Part shown: one piece after another, positions 50,563 to 59,811 of the stretch
How positions within the stretch are numbered: the first letter of the stretch is position 1
Layout: each line of letters starts with the position of its first letter
Source: an uncultured Clostridia bacterium
GTDB lineage: Bacteria > Bacillota > Clostridia > UBA1381
Assembly: GCA_947624165.1 (NCBI GenBank)
Contig: CANQJC010000005.1
Location: 21,753-85,752, forward strand
Direction of reading: 5' to 3'
Length of the DNA stretch: 64,000 bases
The notes under the pieces: generated by a model
Told to the model about the DNA's origin: nothing
The model's database searches: none
The model's input: the letters and a program-made list of their open reading frames with translations, nothing else
Translations under genes and position numbers: made by a program

Positions 50563-51891
50563 TTGAGAAGAATTATGATTGGCGGTACCGGCAGCGGATG
50601 CGGAAAAACGACGGTCACCTGCGCGCTGCTTTCGGCTTTTAAGCGGCGCGGAACAGATGTTTGCGCATTCAAATGCGGTCCCGATTATATCGACCCGATG
50701 TTTCATAAAAACGTGATAGGCGCGCCGTCGTATAACCTCGATTCATTTTTTATGAGCGATGATAGGATAAACGCTTCTCTCGCCGAAAACGGCGGCGATT
50801 TAGCCGTGATAGAGGGAGTTATGGGATTTTACGACGGTATTGATTTTTCGTTTTCGGGAAGCTCGCACGAAATATCACGCATTACGGATACGGCGGTCGT
50901 ACTTGTCGCGGACTGTTCCGGCGCGAGCCTTTCGGTTATGGCTTCCGTCCGCGGTTTCGCGGATTTTACGGAAAACAATATCGCAGGCGTTATTTTTAAC
51001 AATCTTCCCGAACGTCTTTACGGTAAAATGTCGGACGAGTGCAGGAAAATCGGGCTGGAGCCTTTCGGTTTTCTTCCGCGTATAAAGGAAGCGCGCGTCG
51101 GCAGCCGCCGTCTGGGGCTTGTGAGCGCGGAGGAAATTTCGGATTTGAAGGAGAAAATGCGTATTCTGGGCGAGTACGCCGAGAAGTACATAGACATGGA
51201 CGCGCTCCTGCGCGCCGCCGAAAGAGAAACGCGCGCGTTTTCCGTCCCGAAAATAAATAAAATATCCGATGTGAGGATCGCGGTCGCACGCGACAGAGCT
51301 TTCTGTTTTTATTACGACGATAATTTTAAGCTGCTTACAAAAATGGGCGCGAAGCTTGTTTTTTTCAGTCCGCTCGCAAACGAGCCTGTGCCGGAGTGCG
51401 ACGGGCTTATACTGGGTGGCGGTTATCCCGAGCTTAACGCGCACCGGCTTGAACAAAACGCCGCCGCGTCCCTAAGCGTCCGCGAGGCTATCGGCGCGGG
51501 CATGCCGTGTATAGCGGAATGCGGAGGATTTATGTACCTGCATGAGAGCATGGAGGATGAAAACGGCGAGCCGCATAAGGGCGTGGGAGTTATAAAGGGG
51601 AAATGCGTCAGGACAAATTCGCTTCGTCATTTCGGTTATATGGAAATGACAGCTTTGCGCGATAATATTTTGTGCGGACGGGGACACAAAATCCGTGCGC
51701 ACGAATTTCATTATTACGACACCGACTGCCGCGAACATTCGTTTGAAGCGAACAAGAACGGCGAGACGTGGGAATGTGTTGTGACGAGCAAAAATTTGTT
51801 CGCGGGATTTCCGCATATACATTTCGGCTCCGACGTCACTCTCGCGGAGAACTTTTTGAAAAGCTGTGAGGAATATAAATGTACAAGGTAA
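50563..51891 (+). CDS. cbiA: Cobyrinate a,c-diamide synthase
   Basis: A 442-residue ATP- and glutamine-dependent amidase. The P-loop is GGTGSGCGKTTVTCALL, then CGPDYIDPMFHKN; the C-terminal class I amidotransferase domain has GGGYPELNAHRLEQN, the nucleophile cysteine in AECGGFMYL and HEFHYYDTD. The start is TTG at 50563 with AAGGAGGG upstream. It overlaps cobT by 13 bases. Confidence 0.93.
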   Translation: MRRIMIGGTGSGCGKTTVTCALLSAFKRRGTDVCAFKCGPDYIDPMFHKNVIGAPSYNLDSFFMSDDRINASLAENGGDLAVIEGVMGFYDGIDFSFSGSSHEISRITDTAVVLVADCSGASLSVMASVRGFADFTENNIAGVIFNNLPERLYGKMSDECRKIGLEPFGFLPRIKEARVGSRRLGLVSAEEISDLKEKMRILGEYAEKYIDMDALLRAAERETRAFSVPKINKISDVRIAVARDRAFCFYYDDNFKLLTKMGAKLVFFSPLANEPVPECDGLILGGGYPELNAHRLEQNAAASLSVREAIGAGMPCIAECGGFMYLHESMEDENGEPHKGVGVIKGKCVRTNSLRHFGYMEMTALRDNILCGRGHKIRAHEFHYYDTDCREHSFEANKNGETWECVVTSKNLFAGFPHIHFGSDVTLAENFLKSCEEYKCTR

Positions 51892-52913
51892 AAAAAATTG
51901 ACGGCGCGGCGGCAAACGCGGCGCGGGAAAGATGGGATTCCATCGCCAAGCCGCTTAACGGTATGGGAGTATTTGAAGAAATGATCGCCGGTATCGCCGC
52001 CGTACAAGGCACCGCCGACATAGATATAAAAAAACGCTGCGTGCTTGTCATGTGCGCGGATAACGGAGTCGTTGCGGAAGGCGTATCACAGACCGACGCG
52101 CGCGTAACGCGTATAGTCACGGAGAATTTCGCGTCGGGAAAGAGCTGTGTCTGCGCCATGGCGCGTCATGCCGGCGCGGACGTTATCGCGGTCGATGTGG
52201 GAGTGGACGCGGACGTGCGCGGCGCGATCGACAGGAAGATATCGCGCGGAACGGGAAACATACGGCGCGAAAGGGCCATGAGCGTCTCCGACGCGCGCCG
52301 CGCGGTGGATACGGGTATAGAATGTGTGAAGGAGCTGTCGTCGCGCGGGTATAAAATCATAGTTACGGGTGAAATGGGTATCGGAAACACCACAACGGCG
52401 GCGGCGGTCGTATGCGCGCTTACGGGAGCGGACGCGCGTTCGGCGGCGGGACGCGGCGCGGGACTTTCATCGGAGGGACTGGAAAGAAAGATCCGCGTCA
52501 TAGACGACGCGCTGAAGCTTCACCGTCCCGACAAAAACGACGTTACGGACGTTTTGTCGAAGGTGGGAGGATACGATATTGCCGCGCTCGCGGGAGTGTT
52601 TCTGGGCGGCGCGATATACGGAGTAACGATAATAATAGACGGATTCATTTCCGCGGCAGCCGCGCTGTGCGCGTACAGAATGTGTCCCGAATGCCGCGAC
52701 TTTATGATCGCGTCGCACATTTCGGGGGAAAAAGCGTCGGCGGCCGTTTTGAAGGAGCTTGGAAAAAGCGCGCCGATAAATGCGAATATGCGCGTGGGCG
52801 AAGGCACGGGCGGCGTAATGCTCCTTGCGTGTCTCGATTCCGCGCTTGCGGTGTACGAGGAAATGGCGACGTTTGAAGAAATAAATGTGGAAAGGTACAA
52901 GGAGCTGAAATAG
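51879..52913 (+). CDS. cobT: Nicotinate-nucleotide-dimethylbenzimidazole phosphoribosyltransferase
   Basis: A 344-residue enzyme activating the lower-ligand base to its alpha-ribotide phosphate. LVMCADNGVVAEGVSQTD, GEMGIGNTTTAAAVVCAL and the catalytic glutamate in MRVGEGTGGVMLL are intact. The N-terminal SLGxLE block is replaced by NGMGVFEEM, a common clostridial variant. It overlaps cbiA, implying coupling. No dimethylbenzimidazole synthesis genes (bza) are in the window. Confidence 0.93.
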   Translation: MYKVKKIDGAAANAARERWDSIAKPLNGMGVFEEMIAGIAAVQGTADIDIKKRCVLVMCADNGVVAEGVSQTDARVTRIVTENFASGKSCVCAMARHAGADVIAVDVGVDADVRGAIDRKISRGTGNIRRERAMSVSDARRAVDTGIECVKELSSRGYKIIVTGEMGIGNTTTAAAVVCALTGADARSAAGRGAGLSSEGLERKIRVIDDALKLHRPDKNDVTDVLSKVGGYDIAALAGVFLGGAIYGVTIIIDGFISAAAALCAYRMCPECRDFMIASHISGEKASAAVLKELGKSAPINANMRVGEGTGGVMLLACLDSALAVYEEMATFEEINVERYKELK

Positions 52914-53417
52914 ATGTTTATACTTGTAACGGGCGGCGCGGGAAGCGGGAAAAGCGAGTTTGCGGAAAATAAAACTCTGCTTTTCGACGCAAATCCGCTG
53001 TATATCGCCGCGATGGAGCCGAGCGGAAGCGAAGCGGCGCGGCGCATAGAGCGTCACAGAGCGGCGCGCGCGGGCAAGGGCTTTAAAACGGCGGAGCGTT
53101 ACACGGATATAAAAAATCTCGACGTCGGCGGTACGGCTCTTCTCGAATGTATATCAAATCTGCTTGCCAACGAAATGTTTTCGCCGACCGGCTCGCCAGA
53201 ACGCGCGGCGAAAGAGGTGATCGAAGGCGTGCGCGCGCTGTGCGGACGGTGCGCAAACCTCGTTGCGGTCACGAACGAAACGTCGTGCGCGGGCAGGGAT
53301 TACGGAGAGGGGACGCTCAGTTACATGAAGGCTCTCGGATACGTTAACGCCGTTTTGGCGAAAAAAGCCGACGAGGTGTACGAGGTATGCGCGTCGGCGG
53401 CAATAAGGATAAAATAG
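52914..53417 (+). CDS. cobU: Adenosylcobinamide kinase / guanylyltransferase
   Basis: A 167-residue P-loop protein: GGAGSGKSEFAE, then ARRIERHRAARAG, where the histidine is the guanylylation residue in CobU. The LLECISNLLANEMF block matches the enteric enzyme. The usual NEVGxGIVPE is replaced by NETSCAGRDYGEGT, the variant seen in many Clostridia. The start codon abuts the cobT stop. A second, shorter P-loop relative lies two genes downstream. Confidence 0.88.
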   Translation: MFILVTGGAGSGKSEFAENKTLLFDANPLYIAAMEPSGSEAARRIERHRAARAGKGFKTAERYTDIKNLDVGGTALLECISNLLANEMFSPTGSPERAAKEVIEGVRALCGRCANLVAVTNETSCAGRDYGEGTLSYMKALGYVNAVLAKKADEVYEVCASAAIRIK

Positions 53418-53427
53418 GAGGTAAATT

Positions 53428-54192
53428 ATGCGTGTGCTTAAATCTTTCGGTCTTGCGTTTGCAATGTATTCTAAAATTCCGATGCCGAATATATACTGGA
53501 ATAAGGAAAATATGCGCTACGTGATGTGCTTTTTCCCGCTTGTCGGCGCGGCTGTCGGAGGATTTATGATGCTGTGGTTCACGATATGTATGAGGCTCGG
53601 CATAAATAACGCCTGCTTTGCGGGGGTCGCGGCGGTGCTGTCGGTACTTGTGACGGGCGGCATACACGCCGACGGGTTTATAGACACGTGCGACGCGCTC
53701 GCTTCATACGGCAGCAAGCAAAAGAAGCTGGAAATACTCAGCGATCCTCACGTGGGGGCGTTCGGCATAATCAGTGCGGCGGCGTATTATCTTATCTATT
53801 TCGGATTTCTCAACGAAATCACGATTTACGGCGAAGCGGCTATGATCTCTCTCGGATTCGTCATGTCGCGCGCGCTGTGCGCGATCGAGGTCGCGCTGAT
53901 GAAACCGGCGAAAAATACGGGACTTCTGTATGAGATATCAGCCGCGTCAAACAAGCCCGTTACGATAATCGTTACGATATTCATGCTTGCCGCGTGCGCG
54001 CTCGTAATGATTTTCTTAAGCCCGCTCATAGGCGGTTCGGTACTTTTCCTTCTTATACTGAATCTGCTTTACTACAAGTTTTTCGTCGCGAAGAAAATAG
54101 GCGGCATAACGGGCGACACCTGCGGTTATTTTATACAGCTCTGCGAGCTTATAACGGTTATCGTTATTGTGATCGGAGGTCGTTTGGCATGA
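53428..54192 (+). CDS. cobS: Adenosylcobinamide-GDP ribazoletransferase (cobalamin synthase)
   Basis: A 254-residue integral membrane enzyme joining the activated corrinoid and alpha-ribazole. The catalytic aspartate motif HADGFIDTCDALASYG is present, followed by KLEILSDPHVGAFG; six or seven hydrophobic helices follow. AGGAGGTAA precedes the ATG. It overlaps the next gene by four bases. Confidence 0.92.
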   Translation: MRVLKSFGLAFAMYSKIPMPNIYWNKENMRYVMCFFPLVGAAVGGFMMLWFTICMRLGINNACFAGVAAVLSVLVTGGIHADGFIDTCDALASYGSKQKKLEILSDPHVGAFGIISAAAYYLIYFGFLNEITIYGEAAMISLGFVMSRALCAIEVALMKPAKNTGLLYEISAASNKPVTIIVTIFMLAACALVMIFLSPLIGGSVLFLLILNLLYYKFFVAKKIGGITGDTCGYFIQLCELITVIVIVIGGRLA

Positions 54193-54554
54193 TTTTTGTT
54201 TTGGGCGGCGCGTATTCGGGAAAGAGTGATTATGTAAGAGAAGCGTTCGGCGTTACCGATATAGCGGAATGCGGCGCGCCGGGTTCTGAAAACGCCCGCG
54301 CGGTGCGGAATTTTCATCTGTACGTAAGAGACGTTATGCGTCGCGGCGGGGATGTTGAAAAATGCGCGGAGGAGCTTATCCGATCAAATCCCGACGTCAT
54401 TATAATTTCCGACGAGATAGGCTGCGGTATCGTGCCGGAGGACGCGTTTATGCGCGAATGGCGCGAGACGGCGGGGCGCGCGCATTGTTTTTTGGCGAAA
54501 CGCGCGAAAAATGTGATAAGGGTCGTATGCGGGATAGGACGTGTGATAAAATGA
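54189..54554 (+). CDS. Short CobU-like P-loop protein
   Basis: A 121-residue protein with Walker A GGAYSGKSDYV and a C-terminal half that keeps the canonical CobU segment (SDEIGCGIVPEDAFMREW, AKRAKNVIRVVCGIG). It lacks the middle section containing the guanylylated histidine found in the longer cobU product. Short versions like this occur beside cobC in other Clostridia, so it is unlikely to be a decayed copy; a kinase or regulatory role is possible (inference). The ATG at 54189 follows GGAGG and overlaps cobS; it shares bases with the cobC start. Confidence 0.78.
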   Translation: MIFVLGGAYSGKSDYVREAFGVTDIAECGAPGSENARAVRNFHLYVRDVMRRGGDVEKCAEELIRSNPDVIIISDEIGCGIVPEDAFMREWRETAGRAHCFLAKRAKNVIRVVCGIGRVIK

Positions 54555-55093
54555 AGGTGATTTTGATACGGCACGGCAAAACGCGCGGCAATCTTTTAAA
54601 AAGATACATAGGAACGACCGATGAGGAGCTTTGCTCCTTCGACGGACTGGACAGGCGTTATCCCGACTGCGACAGGGTGATCTCAAGTCCGATGAAACGC
54701 TGTATCCGAACTGCGGAATATATTTACCCGAACAAAGAAATAATCGTATGCGAAAATTTGCGCGAGTGTGATTTCGGGGAGTTTGAAAACAAATCGTTCG
54801 AGGATATGAAGGACGACGAGCGTTACCGCGAATGGGTCGAGAGCGGCGGTACGCTGCCGTTCCCGTGCGGCGAAGCGCGCGGCGATTTTGTTCGCCGCAG
54901 CGTCGGGGCGTTTCTTTCACAGGCATTTGGCGCATCGGCTGCGTTCGTCGTTCACGGAGGTACCGTCATGGCGGTGATGAGCGCGCTTTACGGCGGTGAT
55001 TTTTACGACTATATGACTGAAAACGGCGGCGGTTATATTTTTGAATTTGACGAAAAAACCGCTTCGGTACTGTCGCCGCCGAAGCTTATTTGA
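54551..55093 (+). CDS. cobC: Alpha-ribazole phosphatase (histidine phosphatase family)
   Basis: A 180-residue enzyme that removes phosphate from alpha-ribazole 5'-phosphate or from adenosylcobalamin 5'-phosphate. The active-site motif is LIRHGKTRGN (histidine 8); SSPMKRCIRTAEYI and AFVVHGGTVMAV contain the other conserved arginine and histidine. The ATG at 54551 overlaps the preceding stop. The frame is open further upstream but only antiparallel to its neighbour's frame. Confidence 0.88.
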   Translation: MKVILIRHGKTRGNLLKRYIGTTDEELCSFDGLDRRYPDCDRVISSPMKRCIRTAEYIYPNKEIIVCENLRECDFGEFENKSFEDMKDDERYREWVESGGTLPFPCGEARGDFVRRSVGAFLSQAFGASAAFVVHGGTVMAVMSALYGGDFYDYMTENGGGYIFEFDEKTASVLSPPKLI

Positions 55094-55108
55094 GAAAGGA
55101 GAAAGCAA

Positions 55109-56080
55109 ATGATCATAGCGCAGGCGGTCGCGCTCGTAATAGGGTTCTTACTCGATTTACTGCTCGGCGACCCTAATTTTTTTCTGCACCCCATACGCCT
55201 TATGGGACGGTCGATATCATTGACCGAAAAAGGGATAAGAGCTGTTCTTCCGAAAAACGGAGCGGGAGAAACGGCGGGCGGTATTATTATGGTCATAATA
55301 ATTATCGTGTTTGCGGGCGCGGTACCGACGGCAGTCTTGTTCCTGCTTTACAGACGCGACATAATACTCGGTACGGCAGCCGAGTCGATAATCTGTTATT
55401 TTATGATATCGGCGCGGTCGCTCGGCAAGGAGGGGAATAAAATTTATTCGTCGCTTCTGCAAAAGAAAATAAATCTTGCGAGAGAGCAGGTGTCCATGAT
55501 AGTCGGACGCGATACGGAACGTCTCGACGACGAGGGGATAACGAGAGCGGCCGTTGAAACGATTGCCGAAAACACATGCGACGGCGTGGTCGCGCCGATC
55601 ATATATATGGCTTTGGGCGGCGCGGTCGCAGGTTGTATATATAAGGCGATAAATACGATGGATTCGATGGTGGGATATAAAAATGAAAAATACCGCCGTT
55701 TCGGTACGGCGGCGGCGAAGCTCGACGACGCCGCAAATTATTTTCCGTCGAGGATAGCGGCGTTTCTTATGATACTGTCCTCGTATATGCTCGGCTTCGA
55801 CGGAAAAAACGCGGCGTATATACATTCGCGCGACAAGCGTAAGCACGAAAGTCCAAACAGCGCGCAGACGGAGTCGGTCGCGGCGGGAGCTTTGCGCATA
55901 CGTCTGGGCGGCGACGCGTATTACTTCGGCGAGCTTCATAGGAAGCCTTACATCGGCGACGACATAAAAGATATAAAATACGACAATATCAAGCAGACGT
56001 CGCGCATCATGTACCTGACGGCGATAATATGTACGGCGGTGTGCGCGGCGGCGAAAATTACGTTAGGGTGTCTTATATGA
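55109..56080 (+). CDS. cbiB: Adenosylcobinamide-phosphate synthase
   Basis: A 323-residue membrane protein that attaches aminopropanol phosphate to cobyric acid. LLLDLLLGDP-like FLLDLLLGDPNFFLHPIRLMG opens in the family style (split here as LLDLLLGDP and HPIRLMGRSI). DTERLDDEGITRAAVETIAE and NTMDSMVGYKNEKY are diagnostic, and four or five hydrophobic segments are present. GAAAGGAGA precedes the ATG. Its last four bases overlap cobD. Confidence 0.93.
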   Translation: MIIAQAVALVIGFLLDLLLGDPNFFLHPIRLMGRSISLTEKGIRAVLPKNGAGETAGGIIMVIIIIVFAGAVPTAVLFLLYRRDIILGTAAESIICYFMISARSLGKEGNKIYSSLLQKKINLAREQVSMIVGRDTERLDDEGITRAAVETIAENTCDGVVAPIIYMALGGAVAGCIYKAINTMDSMVGYKNEKYRRFGTAAAKLDDAANYFPSRIAAFLMILSSYMLGFDGKNAAYIHSRDKRKHESPNSAQTESVAAGALRIRLGGDAYYFGELHRKPYIGDDIKDIKYDNIKQTSRIMYLTAIICTAVCAAAKITLGCLI

Positions 56081-57084
56081 AACGATTCGAACACGGAGGA
56101 AACGTATACGGGAAAAATATACGGCTTGATTTTTCGGTGAATACGAATCCGCTCGGTATGAGCGGGGAAATAAAAAACGCGCTCGTAAACGGCGCGGATA
56201 AATTCGCGTTCTATCCCGACGCGTCATGCGCGGAATTGAGACGCGCCATAGCGCGCTCGGAGAACACGAGCGCGGAAAATGTGGTCTGCTCGAACGGAGC
56301 GTCGGAAATGATTTTCGCGGCGGTGCGCGCGCTGGATCCGAGACGCGCGCTCGTGACGGCTCCATCGTTTTCGGAATATGAAAGAGCGTTGGAGAGCGTT
56401 GGCTGCGAGATAGTCTGCTATGATTTGAGCGAGGAAAACGGGTTCGCTCTGCGCGGCGATTTTCCCGACGCGGTCGCCGCGTGCGATACGGCGTTTATAT
56501 GTACTCCGAATAATCCGACGGGGAATGTTTTCGACAGGGATATCGTTGAAGAAGCGGTGAAAAAGTGCGCGCTCCGCGGCGGTACGGTCATATTTGACGA
56601 ATGCTTCGCGCCGCTTTCGGACGCGTATACAATGAAGGGTAAGGCTCCCGTTATAAGGGCGTTTACAAAGACGCACGCGCTGGCGGGCGTAAGGCTCGGG
56701 TATCTTATCGCGGACGAGGAGCTATGCGGAAAAGTGAGAGCGCAGCTTCCCATGTGGAACGTATCTTATCCGGCGCAGATCGCCGGCGCGGTCGCCGCGC
56801 GCGATACGGAAAGCGTAAGGAGAGCGTCCGAGCTGATCGTGACGGAACGCGCATTCCTCAGGGAAAATCTTAGCCGGCTCGGATTTACGGCGTTTGATTC
56901 GCAGGCTCCGTTCCTGCTTATAAAGGGTGAACGCGGCTTGGACGAAGCTCTTGCCGAGCGCGGAATTTTGATACGCCCCTGCGAGAATTTCGTAAATCTG
57001 GACGGAAGATATTATCGCGTCGCCGTCAGGACGCGGCGTGAAAACGAGGAGCTTATAAAGGAGATTGGTGATATTTGTGGCTAA
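56077..57084 (+). CDS. cobD: L-threonine-O-3-phosphate decarboxylase
   Basis: A 335-residue class I/II aminotransferase-fold PLP enzyme that makes aminopropanol phosphate. HGGNVY opens the protein; DFSVNTNPLG, CTPNNPTGNVFDRD and the lysine in AFTKTHALAGVRLGYL are the family marks. The ATG at 56077 is part of an ATGA overlap with the cbiB stop. The end overlaps the cobQ start. Confidence 0.92.
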   Translation: MKRFEHGGNVYGKNIRLDFSVNTNPLGMSGEIKNALVNGADKFAFYPDASCAELRRAIARSENTSAENVVCSNGASEMIFAAVRALDPRRALVTAPSFSEYERALESVGCEIVCYDLSEENGFALRGDFPDAVAACDTAFICTPNNPTGNVFDRDIVEEAVKKCALRGGTVIFDECFAPLSDAYTMKGKAPVIRAFTKTHALAGVRLGYLIADEELCGKVRAQLPMWNVSYPAQIAGAVAARDTESVRRASELIVTERAFLRENLSRLGFTAFDSQAPFLLIKGERGLDEALAERGILIRPCENFVNLDGRYYRVAVRTRRENEELIKEIGDICG

Positions 57085-58537
57085 ATCCATAATGATACAA
57101 GGCACTATGTCAAACGCGGGCAAGAGCTTTGTCGCGGCGGCTTTGTGCAGGATATTCAAACGCGACGGCTATAAGACCGCGCCGTTCAAATCGCAGAATA
57201 TGGCGTTAAATTCGTACATAACGCCGGACGGTCTCGAGATAGGCAGGGCGCAGGCGATGCAGGCCGCCGCCGCAGGTATAGAACCGTCGGTATTGATGAA
57301 TCCGATACTTCTGAAGCCGACGGACGACAGAGGTTCGCAGGTCATTGTGAACGGCGAAGTGCGCGGCTATATGAACGCCGCAGATTATTTCAAATACAAG
57401 AAGCGTCTTGTGCCGGATATAATGAACGCGTACCGCGCGCTTGAGAGCGAGTACGACATAATAGTGATAGAGGGCGCGGGTTCGCCCGCCGAAATAAATT
57501 TAAAAAGCGGCGACATCGTAAATATGGGTATGGCGAAAATGGCGGACGCTCCCGTCGTTATTGTCGGAGATATCGACAGAGGGGGCGTGTTTGCGCAGCT
57601 GTACGGTACGGTCGCGCTGCTGGACGCTTCCGAGCGCGAACGCGTGAAAGCGTTTATTATAAACAAATTTCGGGGCGACGCGGATATACTTCGTCCGGGG
57701 CTTGAGATGATAGAGGATATGACGGGAATAAAGGTCGCGGGCGCGCTGCCCTACGGACGGTTCAATATTGAGGACGAGGATTCCCTGTCGGACAGGCTAT
57801 TAAAAAAGAGCGCGTCGCTCATAGACATAGCCGTGATACGTTTTCCGCGCATCTCCAATTTCACGGATCTCGACGTATTTTCGTGTTTTGACGGCGTGGG
57901 AGTAAGGTATGTGGACAGAGACGACGAACTGAAGGATCCCGATATGATAATTTTGCCGGGCAGCAAAAATACGATCGGAGATTTGATGTGGATGCGCCGC
58001 AGCGGACTTGAAGCGGCGATAAAGAAAAGCGGCTGTCCCATATTCGGAATATGCGGCGGCTATCAGATGCTCGGCGGGGAAATCACGGACGGTACCGACA
58101 CTGTGCGGGGCATGGGGCTTCTGCCCGTGACGACGCGTTTTTACGACAGCAAAACGCGTGCGCGCGTAGAGGGCGCATTTTCGGATATCGAGGGCGACTT
58201 CGCGTTTTTGAACGGCGTCGGATTCGAGGGATACGAAATACATATGGGACAGAGCGAGCTTATTCCTCCGGCGCGTCCCGCAGCGCGTCTTTCGGACGGA
58301 CGCTCGGTCGGCGCGGCGCGTTCGGACGTGATGGGGACGTATGTCCACGGCGTTTTCGACAAATGCGCCGGCGACGTGATAAGGTTCCTGTGCGGCAGGA
58401 AGGGTCTCCGTGCGGACGACATAAAAAACGTGAGTATGAGCGAGGTGCGGCAAAGAGAATACGACAGACTTGCGGATATGGTGCGAAGTAATCTAGATAT
58501 GGAGCTTATTTATAAAATCGTGAACGGGGAGGTATGA
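57077..58537 (+). CDS. cobQ: Cobyric acid synthase
   Basis: A 486-residue glutamine- and ATP-dependent amidase adding four amides. The start at GTG 57077 gives AKSIMIQGTMSNAGKS, the standard N-terminus; two upstream near-cognate starts do not. KSQNMALNSY, GDIDRGGVFAQLYGT, the nucleophile cysteine in GICGGYQMLGG and the histidine in GTYVHGVFD are intact. Also called CbiP in the anaerobic pathway. Confidence 0.95.
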   Translation: MAKSIMIQGTMSNAGKSFVAAALCRIFKRDGYKTAPFKSQNMALNSYITPDGLEIGRAQAMQAAAAGIEPSVLMNPILLKPTDDRGSQVIVNGEVRGYMNAADYFKYKKRLVPDIMNAYRALESEYDIIVIEGAGSPAEINLKSGDIVNMGMAKMADAPVVIVGDIDRGGVFAQLYGTVALLDASERERVKAFIINKFRGDADILRPGLEMIEDMTGIKVAGALPYGRFNIEDEDSLSDRLLKKSASLIDIAVIRFPRISNFTDLDVFSCFDGVGVRYVDRDDELKDPDMIILPGSKNTIGDLMWMRRSGLEAAIKKSGCPIFGICGGYQMLGGEITDGTDTVRGMGLLPVTTRFYDSKTRARVEGAFSDIEGDFAFLNGVGFEGYEIHMGQSELIPPARPAARLSDGRSVGAARSDVMGTYVHGVFDKCAGDVIRFLCGRKGLRADDIKNVSMSEVRQREYDRLADMVRSNLDMELIYKIVNGEV

Positions 58538-58540
58538 CGT

Positions 58541-59044
58541 ATGATCCATATTTACTGCGGCGACGGCAAGGGAAAAACAACGGCTGCCGTCGGGCTTGCC
58601 GTGCGTATGGCGGGATATGGGAAGCGCGTGCTTTTCGTACAGTTTATGAAGGGGTCGTACACCGGCGAGCTGGAGATGCTTTCCGCGCGCGAAAATATAA
58701 AGGTAATGCGCTGCGATAAAAATTACGGATTTTTTCGTTCCATGACGGACGAGGATAAGGGCAACATAATCAAATGCCATAACGCAAATCTTAAATATAT
58801 ACAGTGGAACATGAAGGATTTTGATATGATAGTGCTTGACGAGGTGTTTTCCGCGTACAATTACGGTCTCGCGGACCGTGAGCTTATCCGCGATATCGTC
58901 GAAGGCTGCGAAAGCGAGCTTGTCCTGACGGGCAGAGATCCGTCCGAATGGTTCGTGAGCCGCGCCGATTATATTTCACAAATAAAAAACGTCAGACACC
59001 CGTTTGAACGGGGCGTTAAAGCAAGGGAGGGCGTCGAATATTGA
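58541..59044 (+). CDS. cobA: Cob(I)yrinic acid a,c-diamide adenosyltransferase
   Basis: A 167-residue corrinoid adenosyltransferase of the BtuR/CobA type, attaching 5'-deoxyadenosyl to cobalt. The P-loop is CGDGKGKTTAAVGLAVR and VLDEVFSAYNYGL plus LVLTGRDPSEWF are typical. It is slightly shorter than enteric BtuR because the N-terminal extension is absent. Three bases separate it from the cobQ stop; it overlaps cbiC by four bases. Confidence 0.92.
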   Translation: MIHIYCGDGKGKTTAAVGLAVRMAGYGKRVLFVQFMKGSYTGELEMLSARENIKVMRCDKNYGFFRSMTDEDKGNIIKCHNANLKYIQWNMKDFDMIVLDEVFSAYNYGLADRELIRDIVEGCESELVLTGRDPSEWFVSRADYISQIKNVRHPFERGVKAREGVEY

Positions 59045-59661
59045 TAAAGTTTGAAAACGTAATGCCCGCCGATATCGAGCGGCGCAGCTTTGAGATAATA
59101 GAAAGCGAAATGACGCGGGAAACGGACGAAGCGGTAAAGCCCGTCGTTCAACGCGTTATCCACGCCACCGCTGATTTTGATTATGCGGAGAATCTGTGCT
59201 TTTCCGAAAACGTCACGGAAATAATAAAAGACGCGCTTCGCGGTGGCGCGGACATCGTGACCGATACGCAGATGGCGCGAAGCGGCATAAATAAAAAGCG
59301 TCTCGGAAGGTACGGGGGAGAGGTATATTGCTTTATGTCCGACGAGGACGTTGCCGCCGCAGCCGAAAGGAACGGTACCACGCGCGCGGCGGCGAGTATG
59401 GAAAAGGCGGCCTCGCTCGGCAAGGACGTGATCTTCGCAGTCGGCAACGCGCCGACCGCGCTGATAAAGCTTTACGAATTGATACGCGCCAAGCGTATCG
59501 ATCCGATAGCAATAATAGGAGTGCCGGTCGGATTTGTGAACGTGGTACAGGCGAAGGAGCTTATCATGACAGCCGGCGCGCCGTATATCGTGTCGCGCGG
59601 CAGAAAGGGCGGCTCGACGGTTGCCGCCGCTATATGCAACGCGCTGATTTACGGCGTGTGA
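59041..59661 (+). CDS. cbiC: Cobalt-precorrin-8 methylmutase
   Basis: A 206-residue enzyme moving the C11 methyl to C12 to give cobyrinate. The opening IERRSFEIIESEM, the catalytic histidine in RVIHATADFDYAENL and GVPVGFVNVVQAKE are characteristic. The start is TTG at 59041 with GGGAGG upstream. It is the last gene of the operon; a terminator follows within 15 bases. Confidence 0.93.
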   Translation: MIKFENVMPADIERRSFEIIESEMTRETDEAVKPVVQRVIHATADFDYAENLCFSENVTEIIKDALRGGADIVTDTQMARSGINKKRLGRYGGEVYCFMSDEDVAAAAERNGTTRAAASMEKAASLGKDVIFAVGNAPTALIKLYELIRAKRIDPIAIIGVPVGFVNVVQAKELIMTAGAPYIVSRGRKGGSTVAAAICNALIYGV

Positions 59662-59673
59662 CAAAAAATGAAT

Positions 59674-59705
59674 CGTCTCCGTTTTGCGGGACGGAGACGT
59701 TTTTC
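59674..59705 (+). terminator. Terminator of the cobalamin operon
   Basis: CGTCTCCGT (59674-59682) pairs with ACGGAGACG (59691-59699), followed by TTTTT. Confidence 0.9.
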
Positions 59706-59756
59706 TGCGTTTGCAACGGGTCGGGAAAATAAAATTGTGGTTTTTCCCGAATTATG

Positions 59757-59785
59757 TTGCAAATTTTTTTTTCATATTATATAAT
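59757..59785 (+). promoter_or_regulatory. Promoter of the SLH esterase gene
   Basis: TTGCAA (59757-59762), 17 bases containing a T-tract, TATAAT (59780-59785). Confidence 0.82.
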
Positions 59786-59811
59786 TAAAAGATAAGGGGT
59801 GATTTTTAATT

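Noticed and set aside
54189..54554. Short CobU-like gene as a truncated pseudogene
   Set aside because: It has its own binding site, intact P-loop and canonical C-terminus, overlaps both neighbours, and short forms occur in other Clostridia.
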